This document shows positions 1 through 11,616 of a DNA stretch of 64,000 nt, piece after piece (the stretch's first letter is position 1; each line of letters starts with the position of its first letter). Location of the stretch: positions 1,240,001 through 1,304,000 of the forward strand of contig NC_089552.1 in NCBI RefSeq assembly GCF_040115645.1. Reading direction: 5' to 3'. Made by a program: the position numbers and the translations under genes. Below the pieces are notes generated by a model, which was not told where the DNA came from, searched no databases, and was given only the letters and a program-made list of their open reading frames with translations. This stretch comes from Euwallacea fornicatus (Eukaryota > Arthropoda > Insecta > Coleoptera > Curculionidae).

Positions 1-61
1 TTTTTCTTCATAAATTTATATTCTCTGCCTTCATTGAACTTCAAGGGGTGCAATATTTCAG

Positions 62-1289
62 ATACGACGACATCATCTTGAAAAACAATGAATATGCGAA
101 CATGCTGCTCCTTACACAGGACGTGAGTGTCAGGAGTGTCACATACCACGGCGTCAGCATCTCTGCATTTATGGCGTCCAGTAATAGTCCTTGCCCTCAC
201 ATTCTTGTTCATCCCAGTAATTGCTTGACGATTTGCTTTCAGACGACGAATTCTTTCGTATCAAATCTTCCGGCCGAAGCTGCACGGACGTCACTGGGTG
301 CGAGAGTTCACAGAGCGATATTTACTACTATGATATCTGCCAGGTCAATAAATATAGTTTTCAGCCAGTGGAGTGCGAAGACCCCATACAACTTATGGGG
401 TTCTGCAGCCATCCTCGATGCGGTAAACGCCATCCGAGGAGAGTGACCTGAAGTTTCTGTTCTTATCCAATCTTCCAGGGGCGGAGATCGTGATTGGTAC
501 CCTGAAGAGTGGTTTTTGGCTGGATCGCATCAAACGAAGCTTACAGGGCTTAGTTAGCCGCACACACGCCATGAAGATCGGAGGAAATAGAGTACAAATT
601 GTGTTTGCAGAGACAAATTTCAGGGGACAAAGCCTAATTGAAGCCACGAAGTTTTACTACACTCTTCTGCGAGGTTAGATTAGGTTAACTGAAATGATGT
701 TGTGCCAAGCTGATGCGTCTTTAGACGAGTCTTTTTTTGCCGGAGACCTAACTCTTCGACTCTCGGGGCCTCCCTTGGGCTCCCGAATGGAACAGGCCAA
801 GGGCGCTCTGTCCATTGTTTTCGGCACCTTAGCGGCTGTCGCTCTGGTCTTAGGGCTACTCTTTGTGTCATACTCCTCACAGGCAGGCAATTTCACCTTC
901 AGGAATAGGTCAGTTTCTGGTGCTGCCGACATCTTCCCCCAATTAAAATCCCTGCAGATTCCTAGGAAGCAGGCCATTGTCCACTTACATCTTGGGTTAC
1001 AACAACATGGAGGACAGAAGCTACATTGTGGACACTCGCTCCGCACCGGATTTGACCAGTGCTTTTGAGAACCCTATGTACCACCAGGAGGGATCCTCTA
1101 AGACCACCAGCAACGAAACCTTAACATCCCTTAAACTGGAGGTTTTTCTTTGATTTTGCGATTAAATTGTTGACCCTGTGGTTCTTGTTTTTTTTCCAGG
1201 AAAAGTCTGACGAGACGGAAAATAGGACAGAAACTCCGGTTTTGGAGGCAGAGGATGGGGCCGAGACCGTGGTCTTGCGGGAGTTGTAA
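62..1289 (+). CDS. AMN: amnionless-like endocytic co-receptor, 3' part of the gene (six exons)
   Basis: Amnionless escorts cubilin to the plasma membrane and supplies its endocytic tail. Exons joined by GT/AG rules with matching phase: 62-180, 243-422, 479-673, 725-908, 958-1141, 1200-1289 (stop TAA); introns are 49-62 bp. The second exon is cysteine-rich (CTDVTGC, YDIC, VEC, GFC, RCG) and runs into GAEIVIG across a splice, like the extracellular cysteine-rich region of amnionless. One hydrophobic helix (GALSIVFGTLAAVALVLGLL) is encoded at about 802-867. The cytoplasmic tail contains FENPMY at 1064-1081, the position and form of the family's FxNPxF/Y internalisation motif, then an acidic end (LEAEDGAETVVLREL). 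The 5' exons lie outside the window. The domain order fits amnionless well; overall identity to known members could not be measured. Confidence 0.72.
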
Positions 1290-1306
1290 GTGAGTGCAAT
1301 GGGTGC

Positions 1307-1312
1307 AATAAA
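1307..1312 (+). other. polyadenylation signal of the amnionless-like gene
   Basis: A canonical AATAAA begins 18 bases after the TAA stop. No other signal is needed to end this transcript, so its 3' UTR is very short. Confidence 0.6.
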
Positions 1313-2654
1313 GATTAAAAGTATTCAAGGAAATTGGGCCCTTTATTGACCTGTTGAGGATCCAGTTTATTTCAAAGTGAAAACGTTTCTCAAATTTTGG
1401 CGATATGCTCCGAGGGGAAAATTTATGATTTAGCTTGCGGTCTGGCAACAATGCGTTATGCCACAGCGCGTCGCCTGGGAATTCGCCTTAAGTCTTGTTG
1501 ACGTGCGAGTCAAGCTAAAGATGGCTGCTGGGTTGCCGCTAGTTCATTTATTTCCCTTGGGGCCCGTCTTCGAGAAGAAATGTCGTTTCACCAAGTCTGA
1601 GCTGGTGCTGGGACGGGGGACTGCGGGGCAAGTTTCTTTTCTACAATTTTGGAGAAGTGAATTTTCCCCGAGTGCTTTTCTCAATCCCGATCCTCCTTTG
1701 AGAATTCAAATGTGCAGCGATCGTTTAGAAAACTGAATTTATTTGCGAACTGCAGGGACTTACTAGATGTAGGAACATGAACCATCATTTTAAAGGGGAT
1801 TTAATCGCCTTTCAGATGTTAAAGGACCTTTAGGCAGGCTTAGTGTCTAATCGCAAACGGATTAATTTTGAGGCACCCTCTCGAAGCTGGAAATCTCTTT
1901 TCTGCATAAGCCAAAATCTCGCATCTCCCGAAACGAACTTTAGAATTGTTGCTTTTTGTGAACTGAAATAGTACGTAACGAAGGCCTTGTTAGGGCTTCA
2001 CTTCGAAGGGAAAAATAGGATAATTACTCACTATTTCGACGACCGTTAGCGATCCATACGGAAACTATCGTACAGAAGGGACGAAAAAGAGACAAGAAAC
2101 CTAGTTATCGTGCAATATACAGGGTGGCGAATCTAATATGCCAGAGTTGCCAGTACTTCTTTGGTGTAACCGGCAATGCGGCATTGCTGACAATATTTTA
2201 GGTCGCCAGACCATTTACCTACATTTGCAATTTTCCGGGAGGTCATGTATTCCGTTTTCCGCAAATGACTAACCTACCATCGACCGCGAATCACCCTGAG
2301 TATTGATTACTATCTTCGAGGAGGAAATTAATAGCTATTTTTTCCATATGGCCTGCATAGGGCGTTCACTCAATGCAAATTACTTCTAGTTCACGTCATA
2401 GTTATTGCTTTTTTTTAATTTCTGGAGACACAACTTAAGTACCTTGTTATTTATTATTGAAACTGGTTATCACAGTTAATTGGTTTCTCATTTCCTTGGA
2501 TCATAACAGGTAAGATAACAGCGGATTTTTTTATTGTAACCTAAAACATCATATTTGCTTTATTTAAAAATAATATTTATTCCACTTCTTATGTTATGTA
2601 AGTAGAGAAAAATTCCAGTGACGCGGTACTCAGGTAGAAATGGTGTATGTATAA
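1313..2654. other. intergenic, no gene seen
   Basis: Short open frames here (for example 1458-1736) lack homology I recognise, splice partners or codon structure. A CAGGGTGG...CACCCTG pair at 2121-2300 resembles small transposon ends but the match is too short to call. Confidence 0.4.
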
Positions 2655-3060
2655 TATATAGCACATATGTATATGTTGGAGCATCGACAGGAAGGTTTTC
2701 CATGATGATGCAATATATTTAGTTTTATTTCAATAGCAAGAATAGAGAAAGGGCAAAGCCTACGAACTCGCTACCACACAAGCCCTTCTCGTCACTTGCC
2801 AATCTAATCTGCCTGTCCCTTTCGGTTTCTGGTTTTCCAGATCTCGCGAGTCCTTTAAATTCGAGGGATAAAGTACCTGCTAGTCCGTGTTTCCCACGAA
2901 GGCTCGCCCACATGGCCCCTCGATTTCGCCCTTGGTGGTAGCGACCTCGTTCGACAGTACTTTATCTCCACGATAAACCTGTCAGCTTGCTCTTCAACCT
3001 TATTGCTAACTAAAATTTTACATTTCTAAACTTAAGGACTTATAAATCTCCGACATGTAT
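2655..3060 (-). repeat. interspersed repeat, copy 1 (partner at 46602-46984)
   Basis: The minus strand of this block aligns over nearly its whole length with the plus strand of 46602-46984. Shared landmarks in the same order are ATGTCGGAGATTTAT, CTGTCGAACGAGGTCGCTAC, GGGACAGGCAGAT, TGTGGTAGCGA and an ATGGAAAA start-like block. The sequences around TCGCTACCAC and GTGGTAGCGA form inverted repeats that could pair as a hairpin of about 180 bases. Differences in two sub-blocks fall largely at third codon positions (reading SEFVGFAL and MENLP), so the family may derive from the 5' end of a coding mobile element. Copy 1 has an in-frame TAA between the two blocks. Family identity is unknown. Confidence 0.7.
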
Positions 3061-6000
3061 AATCACAAAACCCCGAGTCGCCTCCACTGTTTAAGAGCTG
3101 GCGATCTTCAGTTATTCCTGATAGTCGCTTGTTTTTTAAACACACTTGAACGTTGTTATCTAAGTTTTCCAGGCGGTAAATGGTTTTTCCACATTTTGCC
3201 TGTACTGGGTGTATCAGGGTCAAAAATTGATGTGATTCCGGCACGAACTGATCAGAGAACATAAAACGATTTTTGTCGAATTTTCCCTTTTTTGCGGACA
3301 AGAGAATGAAGCGACACTATTACTTTTCACTCTGCCGACACTATAAGCCTGAACGGGCCATTTTAGCAAAATTCGTTCCGAAAAAATTGCAAAATAACCC
3401 TTGATCGCTCGTTCAAGGGTCTAAATATGAGGACGCTTCACGGGTCCTGGCTGGACAGGGCCTCTCCGACGAGGTCCCTTACGGGTCACCGGATAGGAGT
3501 AACGATGTTCAGAGACCAGAAAGGCTCTCGGGATCCTTTTCTCACTATTCCACGAAAATTATGTCTCATTGGCGTTAGCACGGAAGCCTTGATGAAAGGG
3601 ACCTGAGCTTACGGCCAGAGCGAGTTGGCCTCGGGTAAGCTATAATTCGATCTTTTTATAATATGCCTCGACCCGGAGGGATTTGTCGCCAGGACATAAG
3701 TTTTAAATGATCTTTTTCCCGATTGCTCCCGAAGGAGTCCCTCTTCCAGTCATCGGACGTCCTGTAGCTTAACCTTTTGTAGGGACGTAGTCCATTGCGC
3801 AGTTCATTAGCGGCCCTTTGGAACATAACGGCTAAAACCTGAACTAACTCTTTTTTTTTTTTTAAAGAGATTAGAGATTTTTCCGTATAGGCTTGGCTCA
3901 ATGGCGATCTCGGTTGCACACCCACGGTTGGAGCTTTTCTCCAGGACCACCGACCGACTAAACTTTATCTTTCCTCCCCGGTACGCCATGAGGCGGAACA
4001 GGGATTCGTTACTCGGGCACGGGGGAGGGGAAATCCAGGGGTCGTCACATGGAGGCACGGATATAGGTCTTTAGCCCCTAACTAACCTGAACTAACCCGA
4101 ATTCGTCATTTTTGCGCTCCAAAGGGGGACATATATTTTTTTAATTTAACTTTCTATATTCTCCTCGTCTTTGTCTAGTATGTTGATGTCCTTGCTCACC
4201 CTGTATCAGGTACTTATTTACGAAAACTCGTTTTAGGCAATATCACCATTAATTTTTATTATAATTTCCTTCAAGTGCGTGGAACACGTATAAACATATT
4301 TGCTTGGTTGGACAAATTAGGCTAAATTTTCCCGATCAGTCATAACGGGGCAGCTATATAAACATAATATTTTATTAATATTATTATTTAATCATCCGAA
4401 ATCTATGCGTATGAAATCATCCAATTTGTTAATAATATATAAATTAACCTTGAAGCTAATTTATAAATAAACGCACGTTTTCTACGTCCTTTGCCATCAA
4501 CAAATCGACAATTTTATGAACAAATTACCAGAATTAATTTTGCATCATCCTTTCCGTTAATTGTGTCTAATGTAGAAATACTGTTAATAGAATAAAAAAC
4601 GTTAGACGGAACTAATATTTAAATAAACCATTGACAAGCGCGTTTATTTTGCGATGGTTCTGGTCACAATGGGTTTTGTTTGGTGCGTGCGAAGGGAATG
4701 GGCTGATTCTCATCGTCTATTATTGACGTCTAGACTCAAACGGTATAGGAAACTGCAGCTGGGAGAGAGCTTTTCTTGGAAACCACGGTTGCCTATGGCA
4801 AGACCGCTTCCCATCAGAGCAGACATACATAAATAAAATTATTTCAACAAATTAATCTAAAGTAAGCCGTTAATTGCCGTCGATTACGCGAGTAATTAAT
4901 CCGCATTGAAGACCCAATTAGAACTGAAATTTTGCGCCGCTTGACACGGGATCAATCCATCAAAACCCTGCTATCTGAGTCTTCAGCAAGCCAATTCTGA
5001 ACCGGGGTAATTCCGACGACGTCAGAATTTCGTATTAAACGTGGATAAAAATCCGTCAATATTACATCCTCGAGTCCGATACGTAAACGTGCAATAAAGT
5101 CTGCTGGTCGATGGTACCTGGTCGTACGGACCACCTTGACATTTATGTTCGAACTGATTTGCTAGTTGACCGATACGGTCTGAGTTGCTTAAGACAGACG
5201 TACACTTAACTCGCCATCTCCACCCCCTGAGTTACTTAAAAGAGGTGGTGACCGATTTGAGGAAGTTGGACGTAACGACTCGCTCTCGCTCTTTAGATCA
5301 TCTCGGAGTAGCGGTTTTTTTTGTTGAGCGTTGCCGCGTTTCTCCGAAGATCAAGGACTATATGACGTTAAATTTAATGGCTCAGAGATAAATCTGCGAA
5401 GAAGGAAATTGGTAAAAACCAGTCGGGATTGAGCTGAATGAGTAGGCAGTTGACCGAACCGGAGAGCGGAATATGAAGCAAAATCTATTGCAAATAGCGG
5501 CGAAAATGTGATGATCAGAAGTTGACCAAACTGTCGCCATTAGTGGACTGAACTTGTTAATCAAACGCGCAGCCCCCCTACGCTCGTTTATTAATAAACA
5601 CCGTCAGCAGACATCAGACGAACTGTCATCAACTTTTGAAACGCACGACAGGGTGACAGATCAACGTCGCTAGGTTGCCATTTTTATTTTACACACAACA
5701 ATGTTGGAATCATTTACGTGGATCATGAAAAACTTCCCATATGTATGTAATGTGGCAACGGCGTCAAGTTCGGCAATCACTTTATGGATAGGTGACATCA
5801 CAGTGGACGCTGAAAATCTCGCGCGATGTTGCCAATTAAAAATGCCTAAATTAGTAGGTTGATTTTTTAAATTAATGCAAATATTTTCTCCTCTCATCGG
5901 CCGTTGATTACACAACATTCATAACGTAATTGCGAAATTTTGAGCAATGCAACGACCAACGCTGTTTGCCTTTATGCTGTGGCACCACATTGCAATAATG

Positions 6001-8796
6001 ATTAGATATTGTCAAGAGTGCCACATAAACCTAACGTGTAGGTATTTAATGCGAACAATAGAAATTCCTTTCCTCGTTATGTAATCCAATCTTTACCGTC
6101 ATTTGTCTTCCCACAGAGAAATTGAACGAATACGACTTGACCTTTGGATCCCTCTCGGAACGATGATCTCGCAAGAATGCAAAATGGCAAACTGCACGCC
6201 ATAAAACACTTTCTAAAAAAGGGGCTCGTTTCTTCTTGACGTTTAGGCGGATGTGACTGCGGTTTAGTATTGCATGGAAAGTGGGTTTTTGTAGGAAAGT
6301 AGATGAGGAAAAAATACGAAAATAATAGTAGTTTAAGTGAAAGCAAAAAAGCGATGCTGGGAGAAACTGAGGGTTAGAAGCTGTAACCTGTTTTTTTTTG
6401 CTCCGCGGATCTAGTGCAGATATCTGGTATATTGCTGGCAAGCTAAAAGGCAACGTTGCGACGTTCATTTGTTACCCTGTAATCTACCTGTCACGCGAAT
6501 GTGACAGATCGCGGGGCGGCAAATGAATATCGCGACATTGCTTTTTCGATTACTAATGGCCTCTTAGAATACTAAACTCCGGCCAGCAGGGGGGCAAAAT
6601 CGAGGTGATATTGGATAGGCATAGAACAGAGGTGTGTCGGCTTTATGGCTCGCATTAATATTTAGGTATCTAATTAAATCATCTATAAGTTATGAGAACG
6701 CAGGGGAGAAGGAAGAATCCTCGACTTATTGTGCGCATTGTCTATTAGCAAAAGGTGAGCTAAGCTAGAGCACAGGAAAACACGTCATGCAGCAACCGCG
6801 CAACGTCCTTCACATTGACTGCTAGTAAAAAACGAGCAGCGTTGCCGAATTCCAACTAAAATGCGAAATTTTCGGCTCCCGCAGTTTCCTGCGCTAATTA
6901 AAAATTCTCAGTTTTCTGAATTGCAAAAGTGACTTATTGGATAACGAAATCAATGCTGCATGAAATACTACTTTTTCGTCAGGCCAAGGCTGCAGTGCCT
7001 GCCATACCGATTGACGCGTGTCGGTTGGGAAGGAAGTTGTTTACAGGAGCTCACTTTCTGAAACCACCTTTTGAATTTCAATTATCAACGCACATCCGTA
7101 GTATAACATGTTTTTTTTTTATGTTATTTTTATAGGCGTAAAAGCTTTGGCGAGCAATGCAAAGAAAGCATAATGCAAATCGGCGAGCAATGCGTCAGAT
7201 TTCATCATCGGGCGAGGCGACAGTCTCGGCCATCTGGAGCAAGGCTAAATGGGTGGAACTCCTTTCATTGTTATACCCAATAAACTTGGTACCACCCACT
7301 AGCTCCCGATGCCATGGGCTTATCCTCACGATAAAGACCGCAGCACCGAACCTCATAAAAAGGAAGAAGAACCTCCGTAACGGGCCTCAAAGTATTTCTT
7401 CTCCGTTAGACCTTCGCGGATGATATTTAACTATCACAAGATTAGTAAATAATAATTTACCTTGCATAGCTAGGTATCTATTTGTCCATTGGTTCTAACG
7501 GTACTGTCTTAAGTTTTTTCGTGGCATCCATCACTGCAAGTAAACACTTTCAGGTTGAGGACCTTGTGTAAACGCGGCCAGTGACGTAGCTGCAAATCAG
7601 CTGTTGTTTGGACCATTGTGCTTAGAATGGTACAAAATCATCTTTTGATATGCATGTTCTAATCGAGAATCACTCAATCAAAGAAGGTATTGATTTTTCG
7701 TGAATATTAATTACCTTTCCGTAATCAACGGGTACCATCGTGATGCAACTTCTATTCATTCTCAGCGTATGGGGCGCCGCTCATGGTATCACGTAACGAA
7801 GCTTTTTATGTGGGTTCGTGATCCCAGCTGTGCAACTGTGTAGATTACAACGTCTTCTTCTTAATAAATGACGATCTGATTAGAATTAAATTATATACAC
7901 CTTTCACTCTCTCGGCTTATAGATAAAACCGAAGATGTTTCACATGACGATGATAGTGCTTTCTATGTAACGCGAATCTTTTTTAATCTCTTTCAGTCCG
8001 TTGCTTCCTTATCATCTTCCTTATTGGATATTTTTATTTTCCTTCTCGAATAAAACATCGACTAGATATTATACCGTGGACAAAGTCTACTAATGTACTC
8101 GCATTAGGAGAATTTCTCCATCGGAAATGATAACCGGAAAGCTTCTCTTTATCTTTATTACGAGTAAGGCAAAAATTAATACGATCCTCGGGTCTTGAGT
8201 CCCCAACCAATTAAATAGAATATGAAATATGGCAACCTGGCGTGATTCAGTTATTCACCTGTCTTGCAATTAATTGACCTCACAACTGATATCAAACAAT
8301 GAGTAATGTTGCCAAAGTTTTGTTTAAATCTAGAGTAACTATGACAAAAACAGAATTAGCTAGACTATCTTTCTGCAACACTGTCTGGTAATAAGTATTC
8401 ATGTATCGATTAAAGAAAGAAATAAATAGGGCTTTCAAAGGTTGTCGCGTGCCTCACAGGTCGCACATGCCGGACTCATTAGAGTTTGATCAATATACGG
8501 GGACCGGCAGGCCATTGAAATTTTTAATTAAGTGTTGTACGCTCCAGTAATGCTCGGTGGTTTCATGTTGCACGTTATTTGATCAATATATTATTGTCGT
8601 TGCAATAATCGAATGAATCAAACGACTTTGTCAAATTTTACATAGACGGGGAGGGGCGTTTGGTTGATTGTAGTGCAACGAAAATTGAAAAAGTTGTCTT
8701 ATTGTATATGGAAAAACAGTTCCCTGTAACAGTATTTATTATATTGTTCGATATTGAGACTTTCTGATTGGATGGATATTAATAAAATGATAATCG
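3061..8796. other. intergenic, no gene seen
   Basis: AT-rich sequence with scattered short open frames, the longest 6046-6468 minus (140 codons). None has recognisable domains, plausible splice partners or support from neighbouring frames. I see no RNA gene until 8808. A CACCCTGTA at 4198-4206 could be a lone transposon end. Confidence 0.4.
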
Positions 8797-8806
8797 AAAA
8801 AAAAAA
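8797..8806 (-). terminator. RNA polymerase III oligo-T terminator
   Basis: Ten As on the plus strand are ten Ts on the tRNA strand, beginning one base after the discriminator base. This is the expected Pol III stop for the adjacent tRNA. Confidence 0.8.
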
Positions 8807-8807
8807 G

Positions 8808-8880
8808 TGGAGGTGCCGGGTATCGATCCCGGTACCTCTCGCATGCTAAGCGAGCGCTCTACCATCTGAGCTACACCCCC
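8808..8880 (-). tRNA. tRNA-Ala (anticodon AGC)
   Basis: Read on the minus strand this is a complete 73-base cloverleaf. The acceptor stem is GGGGGTG with CACCTCC, the D arm GCTC...GAGC, the anticodon stem CTCGC/GCGAG with loop TTAGCAT, and the T stem CCGGG/CCCGG. The discriminator base is A73. The third acceptor pair is G3:U70, the main recognition signal of alanyl-tRNA synthetase, which agrees with anticodon AGC (reads GCU and, as inosine, GCC). The B box fits GWTCRANNC. There is no intron and no encoded CCA, as expected for a eukaryotic gene. All stems pair, so it looks functional. Confidence 0.97.
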
Positions 8881-9284
8881 TTTTGTTCTGTTTTTTCTTT
8901 GTGCGCAATACTTTCTACCCTAGGAGATTTTTGACTATATAAAGTCACATTTTCTGCATATTTTTTCACTGCAGAATTTCGAGCAAAAATATTTTGTAAA
9001 TTTGAAAAATTCATAATGAAATAAAACATCAGTGATAAATACTATTTAGATTTTTTGTATCGTTCTTAACGACAAAACTATTACTACTAACTAGAAAACT
9101 AATAATACAGGCAAGTGTATCTCTGGTTGCATATGCTTGGTGTCAAAATTAATTTTTTTAATATAAAATGAGGTTAAGTTTATTGTTATTGATTGATTGA
9201 TTTTGGGGTATTGGGGGTAAAAGTGCCTAAAATTGTTGTTTATAAGTGTTTTAGAGTGTTTCGGATCTTCCAGATTCCAGAGAA

Positions 9285-10816
9285 ATGGAGCAGGCAATGG
9301 AGGATATCGAAAATAAGGTAAATCACTTCGAAAGTAATGTAATTTTACGGAAGCAAGGACTGTTTCAAGTAGGACAAGTACTTTCGAGGGTGGTGCTTTA
9401 ATTCAGGATTCCCAAATGGAACTTAATATCAGTCATTCATTGCCACAGATGGGGGCTCTAGGGGTTTGTTCAGTGTTCTTCATTTGTTGAAATCTTTCAC
9501 CTCAATTTGCCACTATTCTATGCCTTCGGTTTTAACCCTGTGACTTTTCATGTTCCTTCTAATGAAGGTTTTTTCCTTTATTTTTCTTTCTGGTGTCAAC
9601 ATAAACCAGGGCCAAAATTCAAGGATACTTAGTTGTAGGTGTAAATTTATTGTATCATATACAAATACTGTTAAGACTACACCATGAGAGTCTTGGCCAT
9701 AAGCACTTACAATCTCCGATTTAATGTTTCTATGGGTATTGTGTTCTTCATAAATTTAACCCTATATTAAATAACCTTTTAATTCTAACGGGTTGATAAT
9801 TAACATGCAGATGAAGGACACAGATGCCAGGCTAGATACCTTAGCCCTGCAAGTTGGAAACATCGAACTGGAGATATTTTCAGAAAATGGCCAGGAGGTT
9901 GAGGTGCATAATCTACTGAAGTCAGTGAGTGAGGTGAAGGATAATTACCAGAATTTACGAAAAGAAATTTTGGAGGTTTGTATCCAAGAGTTATTTATTT
10001 TTTTGCTGTTAATGTATTTATGATAAATAGTGGGTCGTAAGTACCATATATTGAGAGATTATCAGTAGAAATCAGCACTAGTGACAATTTAAATTTATTA
10101 AAGGATCCAAATTTTTCAAGAGATCGGTTTGTACAATTATCAAAGATGTCGGCAAAAGTTGACAGGACTTTGCATAGGTATTGAGAATAATAATTTTTTT
10201 TGCATAGTGCTGAAAGTTCTGTTACCAATGGCAGATCTTGAACCCTGTGGGGAGAACCTATGGAAGTGGCAAAAGGGCTGATTTTTGATTTAACAAACTG
10301 TCGGTTGTTTATGAGTTTTTAGAAATTAGCAGTTTTGATCATTTTTAGTCATTTTTCTCCTCATGGAAACGTTGCAATAAAAACATATTGTTGGTCAGTT
10401 TCGTGATTTTAGACAATGTTGGGCCAAACCTCAGATATTTTAATGAAATTGTTGAGAAACCCAGTTTATCAAAATTTTAGAATCTTTGGTTGTTCATGGG
10501 CAGTTGAGATGTGTTTAGGCTATAATTTCAAGCTCGGTTTCTGTGTTCCTCTTTACAATTTAATAGGTATTATCAAGTTTTTGAAGCGCTTGAAACAGGC
10601 CCTTTTATCAGTTTGATTAATTAATGATTAGCTGGCTTTGGAATGTTCTATCGCTTGTAGGTGCAAGATTTACAAAAGCAACTCAGTTCATCTCTAAATA
10701 CTCAGTTGAAGATGATGCAGACCAAATTCAATAGGTTGAAAGAGAAAATCAGTGTGGCCGACCAATCGCGATTTGTAACTAGATCGCCGGCCAAGTTCAT
10801 GGAAGATTCGAAATAA
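9285..10816 (+). CDS. small coiled-coil protein, SKA2-like kinetochore subunit
   Basis: Three phase-0 exons, 9285-9317, 9811-9975 and 10661-10816 (TAA), encode 117 residues; both introns have GT/AG ends (493 and 685 bp). The start is the ATG at 9285 (MEQAMEDIENK). The protein is almost entirely predicted helix, with heptad-like stretches at residues 15-35 (DARLDTLALQVGNIELEI), 43-66 (VHNLLKSVSEVKDNYQNL) and 67-95 (LQKQL...KMMQTKFNRLKEK). SKA2 of the Ska complex, which couples kinetochores to depolymerising microtubules, is about 120 residues, begins with the same kind of LxxLxxxVxxIExEI helix, and has a following LLKELSxxKxxYQxL segment; the resemblance covers both. The match is by pattern only, so other small coiled-coil proteins remain possible. 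The tail (SRFVTRSPAKFMEDSK) has a TRSP sequence that could be a proline-directed phosphosite. Confidence 0.55.
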
Positions 10817-11616
10817 GTATCGTTTTGGTTGGCTTGGGCAGTTGAGTTACTTTCCAGTCTTAGGCTTAGACCACAAACCTGTACAAAAACAGGAAAGAAA
10901 TTTGTTTTTCGAAACATCAAGTCCCACCTGAAAACAGGTGTTTTGCTGCTTCAGCCTCTTTTTTGCAATGTTAGTGAAAGTGGAGTTTTCTTTTCTGTCT
11001 TTATAAGAGAAAACCTGATATAATGCCAGGAGCTTCTGTGAACCGTTTGAGTATTCATAACTTTAAGTTCGATAGCCTTAAAACGTAATTTTAAGGACCA
11101 TTTTTTAAAAGTTTTTTGGAAGACTTAATTTTTACACTCAATGAAACATAGAATGCTGTTTGAGTAGAGGGAATGCAGGTTGATGATGATGATTTTGGAG
11201 GAAATGTCTGTTTAGTGCATGTTTCTTTGAAGCTGTAACGTTCATATCTCGGGAAGCCTTGTAATGGCTCGGTCCTCCGAACCGTGATTTGGGCATTAGC
11301 GACCCAATGAGCCGGTCTTAGTTGAGTGTGGAAATCGCTGAGGAATCTCGTTGTCAAAGTTGCAAGGGCTTCCCCGGCTATAACATTTCTTCCATTGCAT
11401 GTCTTTTTGATAAAGTTCCAATTTTAACTCAGTCAATAGCGTTTTGGCAAGAAAGTTAATTCCAGTCCGAAACTTCTTTCTGAACGAGCCAAAACGTGGA
11501 TTCCAGGGTAAGTAAGTACACGTTTCTTTTGCTGCAATTTTTTACTGGCCCCAGTGTATCAGTAGAGTTGTCTACACCGGCATGACTCACGGTGTAGCGT
11601 TCTGCACATATTTATA
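10817..11616. other. intergenic and probable 3' UTR, no further gene seen
   Basis: The first part is presumably the 3' UTR of the SKA2-like gene. I see no canonical AATAAA in the first few hundred bases, so its end is unknown. The open frames here are short and unsupported. Confidence 0.35.

Noticed and set aside
2121..2302. CAGGGTGGCGAAT...ATTCACCC-type inverted ends suggesting a small MITE
   Set aside because: Only about seven terminal bases match and there is no TA at the right end.
6046..6468. 140-codon minus-strand ORF
   Set aside because: No domain, poor amino-acid composition for a protein gene (runs of F, K and S from AT-rich DNA), no splice partners, and an overlapping alternative-frame ORF of similar quality.
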